A DNA stretch of 64,000 nt from Bacterioplanoides pacificum (GCF_042648445.1 NZ_JBHRYB010000025.1:108924-172923); one strand, 5' to 3'. Shown: positions 33,899 to 43,525, counted from the stretch's first letter. A program made the numbers and translations. The notes: generated by a model from the sequence alone, not told the origin.

Positions 33899-34861
33899 AT
33901 GTCTACCGTGACCACGCCAACCAATACCGTCAAAACCCTGCGTATCGCCACCCGCAAAAGCCCGCTGGCGATGTGGCAGGCAGAACATATCAAGGCCCGG
34001 CTGGAAGCCCTGCATAACGGGCTGCAGATTGAGCTGGTCACCTTCACCACTAAAGGCGACAAAATCCTCGATACGCCACTGGCCAAAATCGGTGGCAAAG
34101 GCCTGTTTGTTAAAGAACTGGAAACCGCCATGCTCAACGGCGACGCCGATATCGCCGTACACTCAATGAAAGACGTACCGATGGAATTTCCTGAAGGACT
34201 GGAGCTGGGCGTTATCTGTGAACGGGAAAACCCGTTTGATGCCTTTGTCTCAAACCAGTACCAGTCGCTGGATGAGCTGCCACAGGGCGCGGTGTTAGGC
34301 ACCTCCAGTCTGCGCCGCCAGTGTCAGGCGCAGCAGTTACGTCCGGACCTGGAAGTAAAAAGCCTGCGCGGCAACGTACAGACCCGCCTGGGTAAACTTG
34401 ATAACGGCGAATTCGACGCCATCATCCTCGCCGCCGCCGGTTTATTACGGATGGAAATGGACGACCGTATCGCCAGCTTTATACCAGCGGAACAATCATT
34501 ACCCGCAGGTGGCCAGGGTGCCCTGGGCATCGAATGGCGGGCCAATGACGAAGCCGTTCACAATCTGATAAAACCGCTGGCCGACGCAGATACCGCCGCC
34601 TGTGTCACAGCAGAGCGGGCGTTAAACCGCCGCTTACAGGGTGGTTGCCAGGTGCCGATTGCCGCCTACGCCACACTGGATGGTGAACAGCTGAATCTGC
34701 GTGGTCTGGTTGGCAGTGTCGACGGCCAGCAGATGTTAACCACCGACCAGAGCGGCCATCGCGATGATGCCGAAGCGATTGGTATCCGCGCTGCCGAACA
34801 CCTGCTGCAACAGGGTGCCGGTAAAATCCTGGAGCAGGTTTACGGTCACGAGGTGAAATAA
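33899..34861 (+). CDS. hemC: porphobilinogen deaminase (hydroxymethylbilane synthase)
   Basis: Polymerises four porphobilinogens into hydroxymethylbilane. The 320-residue enzyme has 'RIATRKSPLAMWQAEHIK', 'TKGDKILDTPLAKIGGKGLF', 'AVHSMKDVP' and the dipyrromethane cofactor cysteine in 'LNRRLQGGCQVPIAAYA' (Cys250). The ATG at 33899 has AAGGA five bases upstream. It is first in a tight hemC-hemD-hemX-hemY cluster, the order found in Pseudomonas and E. coli. Confidence 0.97.
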   Translation: MSTVTTPTNTVKTLRIATRKSPLAMWQAEHIKARLEALHNGLQIELVTFTTKGDKILDTPLAKIGGKGLFVKELETAMLNGDADIAVHSMKDVPMEFPEGLELGVICERENPFDAFVSNQYQSLDELPQGAVLGTSSLRRQCQAQQLRPDLEVKSLRGNVQTRLGKLDNGEFDAIILAAAGLLRMEMDDRIASFIPAEQSLPAGGQGALGIEWRANDEAVHNLIKPLADADTAACVTAERALNRRLQGGCQVPIAAYATLDGEQLNLRGLVGSVDGQQMLTTDQSGHRDDAEAIGIRAAEHLLQQGAGKILEQVYGHEVK

Positions 34862-34865
34862 CAAC

Positions 34866-35624
34866 GTGGCACTGAGCGACCGTTTTAAACGCATCATCGT
34901 CACCCGGCCCGATGGCCAGGCCGACGATCTGCTGGCCGCTATCCGGGCGTTCGATAGCCAGCCAGAGGTGGTACATCAGCCACTGATTAACATCGTGCCG
35001 TTCGCCGATGATCAGAGCCAGGCACAACTGCGCCAGCGTATGCTGAATATCGACCACTATTACGCCGTCGTGGTGGTCAGCAAAAATGCCGCTGAACACG
35101 GGCTGGCCTGGCTGGACAAATACTGGCCCCAGCCACCGCTCGATATTCACTGGATTACGGTTGGCCCGGCGACCGCCGAGGCGTTAGCCGGCGAAGTAGA
35201 GCCGCTCTACATGCCCGCCGACCGTTACGACAGCGAAGGCATGCTGGCACTGCCGCCACTGGCCGGGGTTGCCGGCGAAAAAGTGTTAATCTGGCGCGGC
35301 AACGGTGGCCGCGAAACGCTGGCCGCGGAGCTGCGCCGTCGCGGTGCGACGGTGGATTATGCCGAACTGTACGAGCGCCGGGAGATTCCCTACAGCAGCG
35401 CCCAATGGCACAAGCTGCTGGATAACGATACTCTGCTGCTGTTGAGCAGTGGCCAGGCACTGGATATTGTCGAACAACAGGTGCCCGACCTGGCACAACG
35501 GGTTGGCGCCATTCAGGTGCCCAGCCAGCGGGTGGCAGAACGCGCCGCACATCAAGGCTATCAGCAGGTATTAGTGGCCGCCAGCGCCCGAGATCAGGAT
35601 GTGCTGGCACAACTGCAGAACTGA
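34866..35624 (+). CDS. hemD: uroporphyrinogen-III synthase
   Basis: Closes hydroxymethylbilane into uroporphyrinogen III with inversion of ring D. The 252-residue protein has the weakly conserved two-lobed pattern: 'RIIVTRPDGQADDLLAAIRA', 'YYAVVVVSKNAAEHGLAWL', 'ITVGPATAEALAGE' and 'VLIWRGNGGRETLAAELRRR'. The start is a GTG 4 bp after the hemC stop. Identification relies on both these motifs and the position. Confidence 0.93.
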   Translation: MALSDRFKRIIVTRPDGQADDLLAAIRAFDSQPEVVHQPLINIVPFADDQSQAQLRQRMLNIDHYYAVVVVSKNAAEHGLAWLDKYWPQPPLDIHWITVGPATAEALAGEVEPLYMPADRYDSEGMLALPPLAGVAGEKVLIWRGNGGRETLAAELRRRGATVDYAELYERREIPYSSAQWHKLLDNDTLLLLSSGQALDIVEQQVPDLAQRVGAIQVPSQRVAERAAHQGYQQVLVAASARDQDVLAQLQN

Positions 35625-35655
35625 AGACTAACGATTTGTTTAAAGGAAAATCAGC

Positions 35656-36795
35656 GTGAGCAACGAAACTCATACCGAGCCTAAACAACCGCCGGCAGAT
35701 GAAGGCAAAGCGGCCAAAACCAAAGCTGCTGAACAACCTGCAGCGGTACGCCGCGGGCCCCATCCGCTGTCGTGGGTGAATCTGGTACTGATGCTGGGTT
35801 TGTTTGCCGTTGCCGGATACGCCGGTTTTCTCGGCTGGCAGCAACAACAACAAACCAGTGGTGAGGTAGCGGTACTGCGCGATCGCCTGGCTCAGGCACA
35901 GGCCAGCACCGACGCGCTGCGACAACGTGAACAGGATATGCTGCAACAGGCAGCCGAGCTGACTGAGTCAGCCAACAGCCTGCAACAACAGGTCGCTCAC
36001 AATACCGACCGGCTGGGTAAATTGCCCGGTGCTGAACGCCAGGACTGGTTATTAGCCGAAGCCGAATATCTGCTGCGCCTGGCAAACCAGCGCCTGCAAC
36101 TGGAGCGCGACTGGGACGGCGCGGTCAGCATGTTAACCGCTGCCGACAACGTATTACTGGAAACCCGCAACCCACGTATTAATCCGGTGCGTGCTGACAT
36201 TGCCCGGGAATTACTGGCCTTACGGGCTGCACCTGCCGTCGATCGGGTTGGTGCCATTCACCGTCTGCAGGCGTTGCAGCAACAGGTTACTGAGCTGCCC
36301 TGGATGCCGGAGAAAATGCTCGCTGAGGCGGACAACACACCACAACCGGTAGCCACACTGGAACAACAAGCCTGGTACTGGCAGTTATGGAACAGCCTGA
36401 AAAGCAGCGTCACTGGCATGGTGCGGATCCGTACCCGGGATGAGCCGATTGCCGCACCACTGACGCCGGATCAGCAATATTATCTGCAACAGAATATGCA
36501 CCTGATGCTGGAACAAGCACAAGTGGCGTTATTACGTGAACAGGCTGAGCTGTACCGCCACAGCCTGACCCGGGTCAGCGACTGGCTGGATGACTACCTG
36601 ATCGTTGATGATCAGCGTACTCAGGCGGCTCGCAGCGCACTGACAGAGCTGCAGGGCTGGGATGTCAGCCCGGCATTACCGGATATCAGCAACTCATTAC
36701 TGAGGCTGCAAAAACTGGTGGAGCAGCAACGTCGTGGCACTGTATCCGGCGCTGACCAGCCAGTGGATAACGCCGATAAGGAGCCGGCGTCATGA
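35656..36795 (+). CDS. hemX: HemX family membrane protein
   Basis: A 379-residue inner-membrane protein. A charged, Ala/Lys-rich N-terminus is followed by one helix (about residues 36-58, 'LVLMLGLFAVAGYAGFLGW'), then a periplasmic coiled-coil ('LRDRLAQAQASTDALRQREQ') and a helical domain. Despite the usual label as a uroporphyrin methyltransferase, no methyltransferase motif is visible. The conserved place between hemD and hemY is the main reason for the name. The start is a GTG with AAAGGA upstream. Its stop overlaps the hemY start by 4 bp. Confidence 0.9.
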   Translation: MSNETHTEPKQPPADEGKAAKTKAAEQPAAVRRGPHPLSWVNLVLMLGLFAVAGYAGFLGWQQQQQTSGEVAVLRDRLAQAQASTDALRQREQDMLQQAAELTESANSLQQQVAHNTDRLGKLPGAERQDWLLAEAEYLLRLANQRLQLERDWDGAVSMLTAADNVLLETRNPRINPVRADIARELLALRAAPAVDRVGAIHRLQALQQQVTELPWMPEKMLAEADNTPQPVATLEQQAWYWQLWNSLKSSVTGMVRIRTRDEPIAAPLTPDQQYYLQQNMHLMLEQAQVALLREQAELYRHSLTRVSDWLDDYLIVDDQRTQAARSALTELQGWDVSPALPDISNSLLRLQKLVEQQRRGTVSGADQPVDNADKEPAS

Positions 36796-37973
36796 GAATT
36801 CTGCTGCTGTTTCTGCTGACCACCCTGGTACTGGGACTGGGCCTCGGCACCCTGATCAATATCGATTCCGGCTATGTGTTAATCAGCTGGGATGTGCACA
36901 CACTGGAAACCAGCTTCTGGTTTTTCCTGCTGATGCTAGCAGTCAGCAGTCTGCTGCTGTACCTGGTGATTCGTATCAGCCTGTTGTTACTCGGCAGCGA
37001 CTGGCGCTTTAATGAGTGGCGCCGTCAGCGCCGCCGGGTCCGTGCCCGCCGTATGACCACCCGTGGTTTTCTCAGCCTGGCTCAGGGCCAGTGGCGCCGG
37101 GCGGAACGTCAGCTGCGCTCGTCAGCGGAAGATTCAGACACACCGTTAATTAACTATCTGGCCGCCGCCCGGGCGACCTACGAGCAGGGTAAAAGTGACG
37201 CCACCGACGAATTATTAAAAGCCGCCAGTCAGAGCACCAAAGGCTCAGAGCTGGCAGTAGGAATCACTCAGGTACAACTGCTGCAGTCCCGCGGCCAGTA
37301 TGAGCAGGCGCTGGCCGTGTTATTACGACTGCGCAGCCAGCATCCGAAACACGCATACGTACTGAAACTGCTGGTGAAAACCTACCAGGAGCTGGAAGAC
37401 TGGGTCGCCCTGAACGAGTTATTACCAGTGGTTAAAAAGGCCGCCCGCATTCCGCAGCAGGAGCTGGATAAGCTGGAACAGAAGGTACAGCTGCAATTGC
37501 TGGAGCGTGCCGTACGTGGCCATGGCATCCGCACGGTACAGGAACTGAAAGACACCTATCAGGAAATGCCCCGCGCTGTGCGCCTCAGTTACGCCATCGT
37601 AAAACGTTACATCGAACTGCTGATGGAACAGGGAGAAGAAAAACTGGCCGAGCAGGAATTACGCAATGCCTTACCCAGCGTCTGGCACGACGACCTGATC
37701 TGCCAGTATGGCAAGCTGCGTGGTGATACCAACCAGCAGTTGTTGTTTGTGCAACGGCAGCTGACCGAACGCCCGAACGATCCGGTATTGTTACTGAGCG
37801 CTGGCCGCCTGGCGTTACGCAATAATGACCTGGAAAAAGCGCGCGAGTTTTTACAAACCGGCTTACGCATCAATGGTATGGCAGAACTGCATGCCGAGAT
37901 GGGACGGTTACTGCTGGCGGAAGGTGAAGAATCACTGGCCTGTGAACACTTCCAGCTGGCTCTGGGACGCTGA
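36792..37973 (+). CDS. hemY: HemY, TPR-containing inner-membrane protein
   Basis: A 393-residue protein with two N-terminal membrane helices (about residues 3-22 and 40-65), then tetratricopeptide-type repeats ('GFLSLAQGQWRRAERQL', 'PVLLLSAGRLALRNNDLEKA', 'AEGEESLACEHFQLALG'). The E. coli counterpart is needed for normal late heme synthesis, by an unclear mechanism. This is not the protoporphyrinogen oxidase also called HemY. ATGA overlap with hemX indicates coupled translation. Confidence 0.92.
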   Translation: MRILLLFLLTTLVLGLGLGTLINIDSGYVLISWDVHTLETSFWFFLLMLAVSSLLLYLVIRISLLLLGSDWRFNEWRRQRRRVRARRMTTRGFLSLAQGQWRRAERQLRSSAEDSDTPLINYLAAARATYEQGKSDATDELLKAASQSTKGSELAVGITQVQLLQSRGQYEQALAVLLRLRSQHPKHAYVLKLLVKTYQELEDWVALNELLPVVKKAARIPQQELDKLEQKVQLQLLERAVRGHGIRTVQELKDTYQEMPRAVRLSYAIVKRYIELLMEQGEEKLAEQELRNALPSVWHDDLICQYGKLRGDTNQQLLFVQRQLTERPNDPVLLLSAGRLALRNNDLEKAREFLQTGLRINGMAELHAEMGRLLLAEGEESLACEHFQLALGR

Positions 37974-38000
37974 GCCTGAGCCGCTGACTCAGCTTAACTG

Positions 38001-38028
38001 ACACGGCCGGGGCACTCCCCGACCGTGT
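38001..38028 (+). terminator. hairpin after hemY
   Basis: ACACGGCCGGGG/CCCCGACCGTGT stem with one mismatch and a CACT loop, but no clear T-run. It could stabilise or weakly terminate the hem transcript. Confidence 0.5.
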
Positions 38029-38085
38029 CTGGCCTTCTGCAGCGGTTTATTACAGCGTGTTAAACACCGGTTTATTGCACCGAGG

Positions 38086-39354
38086 TTATTGCAACACTGC
38101 TGGCTTACCCGCCGCCTGGCGCACGGCCAGCCATTCTTTATGGCTGCGCGCCGCCTCTGCGGCCGGCAACTTCATTAACACCTCAAAAAAGTCTTCACGC
38201 AGATGGCTGGTCAGAATCTCATTACGTGGTCTGGAGCGCACCACATACACGCTCTGTACGCTCTGATGATCAAATGCACGCCACTGCTGCTCATCTTTCA
38301 CACCGCTATAACGATGCCCTTCCAGCGCTTTAATCAGCGTCGCGGTTTTCAGCGAACCACTGCGCTCCACGGCATCTTTAAACTGATAAACGATGTTATA
38401 CGCCGACGCCGCTGAACTGGATGGATGCACCTGATATTTATCCAGAAAGGCTTCAACAAAGGCTTTGCCACGCGGATAGTCGTATTGATACGGCACCTGC
38501 CAGCTCCACGGCACCGCACCAATCACCCCTTCCATAATGCCGGCGCCGGCAATCTTCGCCATCCCCAGCGTCAGACTGGGAACAATAATCTGCATCTGTT
38601 TCTGCAGCTCCATCCGTTGCGCCAGCCGTAAGGCCAGCGCCATATCGTCACCAAACTGAACCAGCATCAGCACCTCAGCCCCGGAAGCTTTTGCCGCCTC
38701 CAGGGCGGCACTGAAATCCGACTCGCGCGGCCGCGGAAAGGTCACCTTCATCCCCGGATGTTCGCTGTTATCCATTGATCCGGTAAAGCGTCGTAAGGAT
38801 TCTTCGGTGCTCCAGCCCCAGCTGTAATCGGCGGTGATATAAAACAGCTTTTTGCCCTGCAGCTGGTCGCTGAGATAACGCCCTAACGCTTTAGAAGCCA
38901 TCCAGGCGTTATAGCTTTCGCGGAACATATGTTTGTGCCCTTCGACACCGGTGGTGCCGTTGGCGTAGGTGAGGGTGCCAAAGTACAGCAGATCGCGTTT
39001 CGCGGCGGCTTTTCCCGCTGCGATGGCCACCGCACTGGAAGCCCCGCCAAACAACATAGCCGCTCCCTGGTCGGCCAGCTTAGCAACATTGGCGACCGCT
39101 TTATCCGGCTTTGAGGCGGTATTGGCGGTTAATAGTTCCAGTGGCTTTCCCTGCAAACCACCAGCGGCATTGATTTCTTCGATCGCTAGTAGCGCCCCAC
39201 GAGCCTGCATAATGCCCTGCTCTTTATAACGCCCGGTAGACGGGTAGTTCAGTCCCAGTTTGATTGTTTCTGCAGCCTGCAGCAACGGTGTTGCCAGTAA
39301 CAGAGTCAAGATGATTCCCTGGCCAACATAACGCCAGCCCGCTAATCCGCGCAT
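38086..39354 (-). CDS. ABC transporter substrate-binding protein, branched-chain amino acid/amide type
   Basis: A 422-residue periplasmic binding protein of the LivK/Peripla_BP_6 group. The signal peptide ends near 'ATPLLQAAETIK', 'LGLNYPSTGRYKEQG' starts lobe 1 and 'AIEEINAAGGLQGKPLELL' is typical. 'AASAYNIVYQFKDAVERSG' is in the hinge/lobe 2. The ligand may be an amino acid, amide or aromatic acid. No permease or ATPase gene is adjacent, so it either serves a distant transporter or signals. It is convergent with hemY. Confidence 0.88.
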   Translation of the reverse strand: MRGLAGWRYVGQGIILTLLLATPLLQAAETIKLGLNYPSTGRYKEQGIMQARGALLAIEEINAAGGLQGKPLELLTANTASKPDKAVANVAKLADQGAAMLFGGASSAVAIAAGKAAAKRDLLYFGTLTYANGTTGVEGHKHMFRESYNAWMASKALGRYLSDQLQGKKLFYITADYSWGWSTEESLRRFTGSMDNSEHPGMKVTFPRPRESDFSAALEAAKASGAEVLMLVQFGDDMALALRLAQRMELQKQMQIIVPSLTLGMAKIAGAGIMEGVIGAVPWSWQVPYQYDYPRGKAFVEAFLDKYQVHPSSSAASAYNIVYQFKDAVERSGSLKTATLIKALEGHRYSGVKDEQQWRAFDHQSVQSVYVVRSRPRNEILTSHLREDFFEVLMKLPAAEAARSHKEWLAVRQAAGKPAVLQ

Positions 39355-39567
39355 TGCACACTCCGGTTGTTTGTTATTGCCGCAGCTTCAGATGAGGAAG
39401 CCTGGCCTTATTGTGGATAAGCGCCCGCTGGCATCCGATCAGCCGGGGCGAACCGCTAATACTGGCGTATCCGGCGACAGAATGACTTTAAGCCTTTAGT
39501 CGCAAACGCGGCCAAATGGCTCATAAAGCGCTAAACAGCCGTGAATAGCTGTTGTGCCATCAGATAC

Positions 39568-39597
39568 AAAAAAGCCACGGCAGGGCTGCCGTGGCTC
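39568..39597 (-). terminator. terminator of the ubiD-reductase operon
   Basis: AGCCACGGCAG/CTGCCGTGGCT, an 11-bp perfect stem, with an A-run on the left that gives U6 on the minus-strand RNA. It is 28 bp beyond the reductase stop. Confidence 0.92.
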
Positions 39598-39624
39598 AGG
39601 ATGCGATACCAGCTGTAGAACAGC

Positions 39625-40665
39625 TCAGCGCGGTGCGTAGGCAAAGACGTCGGAGTGCATATTGTCCTGACTCAGCCCCAGCTTCGCCAGCTGATCCAGC
39701 GTGCCGTACACCATATTGGGCGATCCACAGGCAAACATCTGAACCTGGCTCAGGTCGGTGAAATCTTCATGAATCACTTCATAAATCCAGCCGGCGCGGC
39801 CATGCCAGTCATCGGCGTGTTGTTCAATGATGGGGTGATAATGAAAGTTCGGATAATCCCGGAGCCACTGCTGTGGCAGGTCACTGAGATAAAACCCGAC
39901 CGCCGCACGATTCGACCAATACAGGTGAATTTCCTGCTGTGGGTTAATCGCCAGCGCCCCTTCGATCAGGGCTTTCATCTGAGAGAAACCGCTGCCCGCC
40001 GCCACCATCAACAATGGCTGACCGTTAATGCCGTCGAGGAAAGTCCGGTGTAACAGGCAATCACCCGCGGGCAAAGTGGCACGCACCACCACGGCCTGCT
40101 GTAAAAACGTAACCACAGCTTCCGCCGTTGGGCTGTTGGCGGCGATGTGTAATTCCAGACGACGGCTGTCAGCACCGGTCAGGTCACCGGGGGCCGAGGC
40201 GATGGAATAAGGGAGTTGTTGTGTCTCACCGTGCTCGTCTTCAACGTGCAGCAGTAAGTACTGACCCGGCCAGTAATCGAATTTTTTGCCGGCCGGCGCC
40301 ATCAGCTCAACACGATAAATGTTATCCGCCATCAGGCTCACGGACGGGATCTGACAAGCCAGGGTCACTTCCGTTTTGTGATTCGGCGCATACACATCAT
40401 TCATAACAATCTCGACATCTGTCCTGGGTTGGGCGACGCAGCATAATACCTGATTATCCTGCTCAAGTATGGACTCTGCCAGGGAATTGCGGAAATCCAG
40501 TTCGCCGGAAATACGCTCCCCCTGACAGATCTGGCACACGCCGTTTTCACAACTGACCGGCACAATCACACCCTGGCGCAGTGCTGCGTCGGCGATGGCT
40601 TCGTCTTCACGGCAATCTATCGTGACGCCGTTTGGCTGAAAGGTAATTTTGTGATGTTTCATCAT
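39625..40665 (-). CDS. 2Fe-2S ferredoxin-FAD/NAD(P)H reductase (Fre-like, AscD type)
   Basis: A 346-residue electron-transfer protein. The N-terminal plant-type ferredoxin domain (1 to about 90) has cluster cysteines in 'CENGVCQIC' and the fourth in 'NQVLCCVAQP'. A ferredoxin-NADP reductase-like part follows, with FAD motif 'LPYSIAS' and NAD site 'LLMVAAGSGFSQMKALIEGA', ending 'MFACGSPNMVYGTLDQLAKL'. It is placed like fre after ubiD in E. coli, so it may supply reduced flavin to the UbiX/UbiD system; the fused ferredoxin is extra relative to E. coli Fre. The ATG at 40665 is 8 bp past the ubiD stop. Confidence 0.9.
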   Translation of the reverse strand: MMKHHKITFQPNGVTIDCREDEAIADAALRQGVIVPVSCENGVCQICQGERISGELDFRNSLAESILEQDNQVLCCVAQPRTDVEIVMNDVYAPNHKTEVTLACQIPSVSLMADNIYRVELMAPAGKKFDYWPGQYLLLHVEDEHGETQQLPYSIASAPGDLTGADSRRLELHIAANSPTAEAVVTFLQQAVVVRATLPAGDCLLHRTFLDGINGQPLLMVAAGSGFSQMKALIEGALAINPQQEIHLYWSNRAAVGFYLSDLPQQWLRDYPNFHYHPIIEQHADDWHGRAGWIYEVIHEDFTDLSQVQMFACGSPNMVYGTLDQLAKLGLSQDNMHSDVFAYAPR

Positions 40666-40672
40666 GTTCTGG

Positions 40673-42136
40673 TCATAAACCCAACTCATCCCACATGGCA
40701 TCCACCCGCTCTTTTACCGCCTGATCCATCACAATCGGTGTGCCCCACTCGCGGTCGGTTTCGCCTGGCCACTTATTGGTGGCGTCCATCCCCATTTTCG
40801 AGCCCAGACCGGAAACCGGTGACGCAAAATCGAGGTAATCAATCGGAGTGTTTTCTACCAGCGTGGTATCCCGTGCCGGGTCCATGCGGGTGGTGATGGC
40901 CCAGATCACATCTTCCCAGTTACGGGTATCAACATCCTCATCCACCACAATCACAAACTTGGTGTACATAAACTGGCGCAGGAATGACCAGACCCCCATC
41001 ATCACGCGCTTGGCGTGACCCGGGTACTGCTTCTTCATGCTCACCACCGCCATACGATAGGAGCAGCCTTCCGGCGGCAGATAAAAATCGACAATTTCCG
41101 GGAACTGCTTCTGCAGGATCGGTACAAACACCTCATTCAGTGCCACCCCGAGAATCGCCGGCTCATCCGGCGGCCGGCCGGTATAGGTACTGTGGTAAAT
41201 CGGGTCTTTACGATGAGTAATACGCTCCACGGTGAAAACCGGGAAATGATCCACTTCGTTGTAATAACCGGTGTGATCGCCAAACGGTCCTTCCGGTGCC
41301 ATATCATCGGGGTGAATCACCCCTTCCAGCACAATTTCGGCCGAGGCCGGCACCAGCAGATCGTTACCGATACTTTTCACCAGTTCGGTACGGCTGTCGC
41401 GCAATAAACCGGCAAAGGCATATTCACTCAGGGTATCGGGCACCGGTGTCACTGCCCCCAGAATGGTCGCCGGGTCAGCACCGAGCGCCACGGTCACCGG
41501 GAAAGGCTCGCCGGGATGGGCCTGCTGCCACTCCTGAAAATCCAGCGCACCACCGCGATGGCTTAACCAACGCATGATCACCCGGTTTTTACCAATTACC
41601 TGCTGGCGATAAATCCCCAGGTTATGGCGCTCTTTATGTGGCCCTTTGGTAATCACCAGCGGCCAGGTAATCAGTGGCCCGCCATCGCCCGGCCAGCAAT
41701 GCTGCACCGGGATTTTGCTCAGATCGACATCTTCACCTTCCAGCACCACCTGCTGACAGGGCGCTTTTTTCACTTCTTTCGGCCCCATACTCAGGACCTT
41801 CTTGAAAATCGGCAGCTTCGACCAGGCATCCTTCATGCCTTTAGGCGGCTCTGGCTCTTTCAGAAACGCCAGCAGTTTTCCCACTTCGCGCAACGCCTCG
41901 ACCGACTCCTCGCCCATGCCCATCGCCACCCGCTCAGGGGTACCAAACAGATTGGCCAGCACCGGCATGTCATAGCCTTTCGGATTCTCGAACAGCAGCG
42001 CCGGACCTTTGGCGCGCAGCACCCGATCGGCAATTTCGGTCATTTCCAGATGAGGATCGACCGGGGTTTTAATGCGTTTTAGCTCGCCACGTTTTTCCAG
42101 CGACTTGATAAAGTCACGCAGGTCTGTGTATTTCAC
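40673..42136 (-). CDS. ubiD: 3-polyprenyl-4-hydroxybenzoate decarboxylase
   Basis: Decarboxylates the prenylated 4-hydroxybenzoate in ubiquinone synthesis, using prenylated FMN. The 487 residues match the E. coli enzyme in length, with N-terminal 'YTDLRDFIKSLEKRGELKRI', 'PEGPFGDHTGYYNEVD' (including the catalytic Glu region) and 'VVDEDVDTRNWEDVIWAI'. The start is a GTG at 42136 with AGGC upstream. It forms an operon with the reductase downstream. Confidence 0.97.
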   Translation of the reverse strand: MKYTDLRDFIKSLEKRGELKRIKTPVDPHLEMTEIADRVLRAKGPALLFENPKGYDMPVLANLFGTPERVAMGMGEESVEALREVGKLLAFLKEPEPPKGMKDAWSKLPIFKKVLSMGPKEVKKAPCQQVVLEGEDVDLSKIPVQHCWPGDGGPLITWPLVITKGPHKERHNLGIYRQQVIGKNRVIMRWLSHRGGALDFQEWQQAHPGEPFPVTVALGADPATILGAVTPVPDTLSEYAFAGLLRDSRTELVKSIGNDLLVPASAEIVLEGVIHPDDMAPEGPFGDHTGYYNEVDHFPVFTVERITHRKDPIYHSTYTGRPPDEPAILGVALNEVFVPILQKQFPEIVDFYLPPEGCSYRMAVVSMKKQYPGHAKRVMMGVWSFLRQFMYTKFVIVVDEDVDTRNWEDVIWAITTRMDPARDTTLVENTPIDYLDFASPVSGLGSKMGMDATNKWPGETDREWGTPIVMDQAVKERVDAMWDELGL

Positions 42137-42259
42137 GCCAGCCTCTTTTGTTGGTCGGAGGGAATAACAATGGCAGCGATTCTAACAGCTTCCGGCTGGT
42201 TCGGCTGTATAACTGCTGTATAATCGCTGGCTTTCTGTGTTCCCGTTTGAGGCTGGTTT

Positions 42260-42664
42260 ATGCAAGCACGCGCGACCCTGATAACGGCCGCCAGCGCTGG
42301 TTTTAGCGGCGTTGCCCTGGGCGCTTTTGGCGCTCACGGCCTAAAAAACCTGTTATCAGAGAAGATGATGACCGTCTGGCACACCGCAGTGCAGTACCAT
42401 CTGGTGCACAGCGTGGTGTTGCTGGCATTGGCTGTGGCTCTGATGACGCTGCCGCAAAGCGCCACCACTATCTGGCTGCGCCGTTCTGCCGGGCTGATGC
42501 TGGCCGGCCTGCTGTTGTTCAGCGGCAGCCTGTATCTGATGGCACTGACGGGCATCCGCCCGCTGGGGATGATTACCCCGATTGGCGGTGTCAGCTGGCT
42601 GATTGGCTGGGGACTGATGCTGCTGGCTGCGCTAAAATGGCCGGCTGGCAACAATGAACACTGA
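42260..42664 (+). CDS. DUF423 family membrane protein (YgdD-like)
   Basis: A 134-residue inner-membrane protein with four hydrophobic segments and the family opening 'AASAGFSGVALGAFGAHGLK', followed by 'WHTAVQYHLVHSVVLLALA' and 'ITPIGGVSWLIGWGLMLLAA'. Function is unknown. Its last 11 bp overlap the long reading of trmB, so the two genes are probably co-transcribed. Confidence 0.9.
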   Translation: MQARATLITAASAGFSGVALGAFGAHGLKNLLSEKMMTVWHTAVQYHLVHSVVLLALAVALMTLPQSATTIWLRRSAGLMLAGLLLFSGSLYLMALTGIRPLGMITPIGGVSWLIGWGLMLLAALKWPAGNNEH

Positions 42665-43451
42665 TTACGATTTAACTTCGATACCTTTTTACCCGGGAAC
42701 TACCGTGACTGAAGACAACCAGACAAACGACCTGCCACAACAGGACAACGACACACCGGCCAGCGACGGTAAGAAACAGTACCGCCGCGGCATTAAGAGT
42801 TTTGTGATTCGCGCCGGTCGGTTAACCAAAGGTCAGGAAGGTGCCCTCGAACGCCAGTGGCCAACCATGGGCATGGAGCTGGAAGACGGCCCCATCGATC
42901 CGCAACAGGTATTTGGCCGCGACAGCCACGTGGTGCTGGAAATCGGCTATGGCATGGGGCAATCGCTGGTGCAGATGGCTCAGGCAGCACCGGAAAAAGA
43001 CTTTATTGGTGTTGAGGTTCATCTGCCCGGTGTCGGTTCTCTGCTGCACCATGCAGAAGAAGCCGGTGTCACCAATCTGCGCACCTATAAAGATGACGCC
43101 ATCGAGGTGTTAAAACTGATTCCCGATAACAGCCTTGATACCGTGCAATTATTTTTCCCTGATCCATGGCATAAAAAGAAGCACCACAAGCGCCGTATTG
43201 TGAATGCTGAATTTGCCCAGACCCTGCGCAGGGTACTGAAGCCCGGCGGTATCTTCCATATGGCCACCGATTGGGAACCCTACAGCGAACATATGCTGGA
43301 AGTGATGGACGCCGCCGAAGGCTACGAAAACATCGCCGGCAAAGGCCAGTGTGTTGACCGGCCGGAGCATCGCCCTTACACCAAGTTTGAAAAGCGCGGT
43401 GAAAACAAAGGCCACGGCGTCTGGGATATTATGTATAAAAAAATCACATAA
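42654..43451 (+). CDS. trmB: tRNA (guanine-N7-)-methyltransferase
   Basis: Methylates G46 of tRNA. The 265-residue protein has the SAM-binding 'VVLEIGYGMGQSLVQMAQA', 'FIGVEVHLPGVGSLLHHA', 'VQLFFPDPWHKKKHHKRRIV' and 'PYTKFEKRGENKGHGVWDI' at the C-terminus. A GTG at 42705 (MTEDNQTND), preceded by GGGAA, is an alternative and perhaps better start. The first 35 or so residues are unconserved and polar. Confidence 0.95.
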   Translation: MNTDYDLTSIPFYPGTTVTEDNQTNDLPQQDNDTPASDGKKQYRRGIKSFVIRAGRLTKGQEGALERQWPTMGMELEDGPIDPQQVFGRDSHVVLEIGYGMGQSLVQMAQAAPEKDFIGVEVHLPGVGSLLHHAEEAGVTNLRTYKDDAIEVLKLIPDNSLDTVQLFFPDPWHKKKHHKRRIVNAEFAQTLRRVLKPGGIFHMATDWEPYSEHMLEVMDAAEGYENIAGKGQCVDRPEHRPYTKFEKRGENKGHGVWDIMYKKIT

Positions 43452-43501
43452 CAGCGCCGTTCAATGACTTTGGAAGCCATGTGTCGGTGATCTGGAAATG
43501 A

Positions 43502-43525
43502 TGTGGGAGCGGACCCTGTCCGCGA
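43502..43525 (+). repeat. single REP-like hairpin
   Basis: One copy of the GCGGACCCTGTCCGC hairpin unit, preceded by TGTGGGA, in the gap between trmB and the next gene. Same family as the clusters at 6119-6246 and 51081-51288. Confidence 0.85.

Noticed and set aside
35656..37973. HemX as a uroporphyrinogen methyltransferase and HemY as protoporphyrinogen oxidase
   Set aside because: No SAM-binding or FAD motif is visible; the sequences fit the membrane coiled-coil and TPR proteins of those names.
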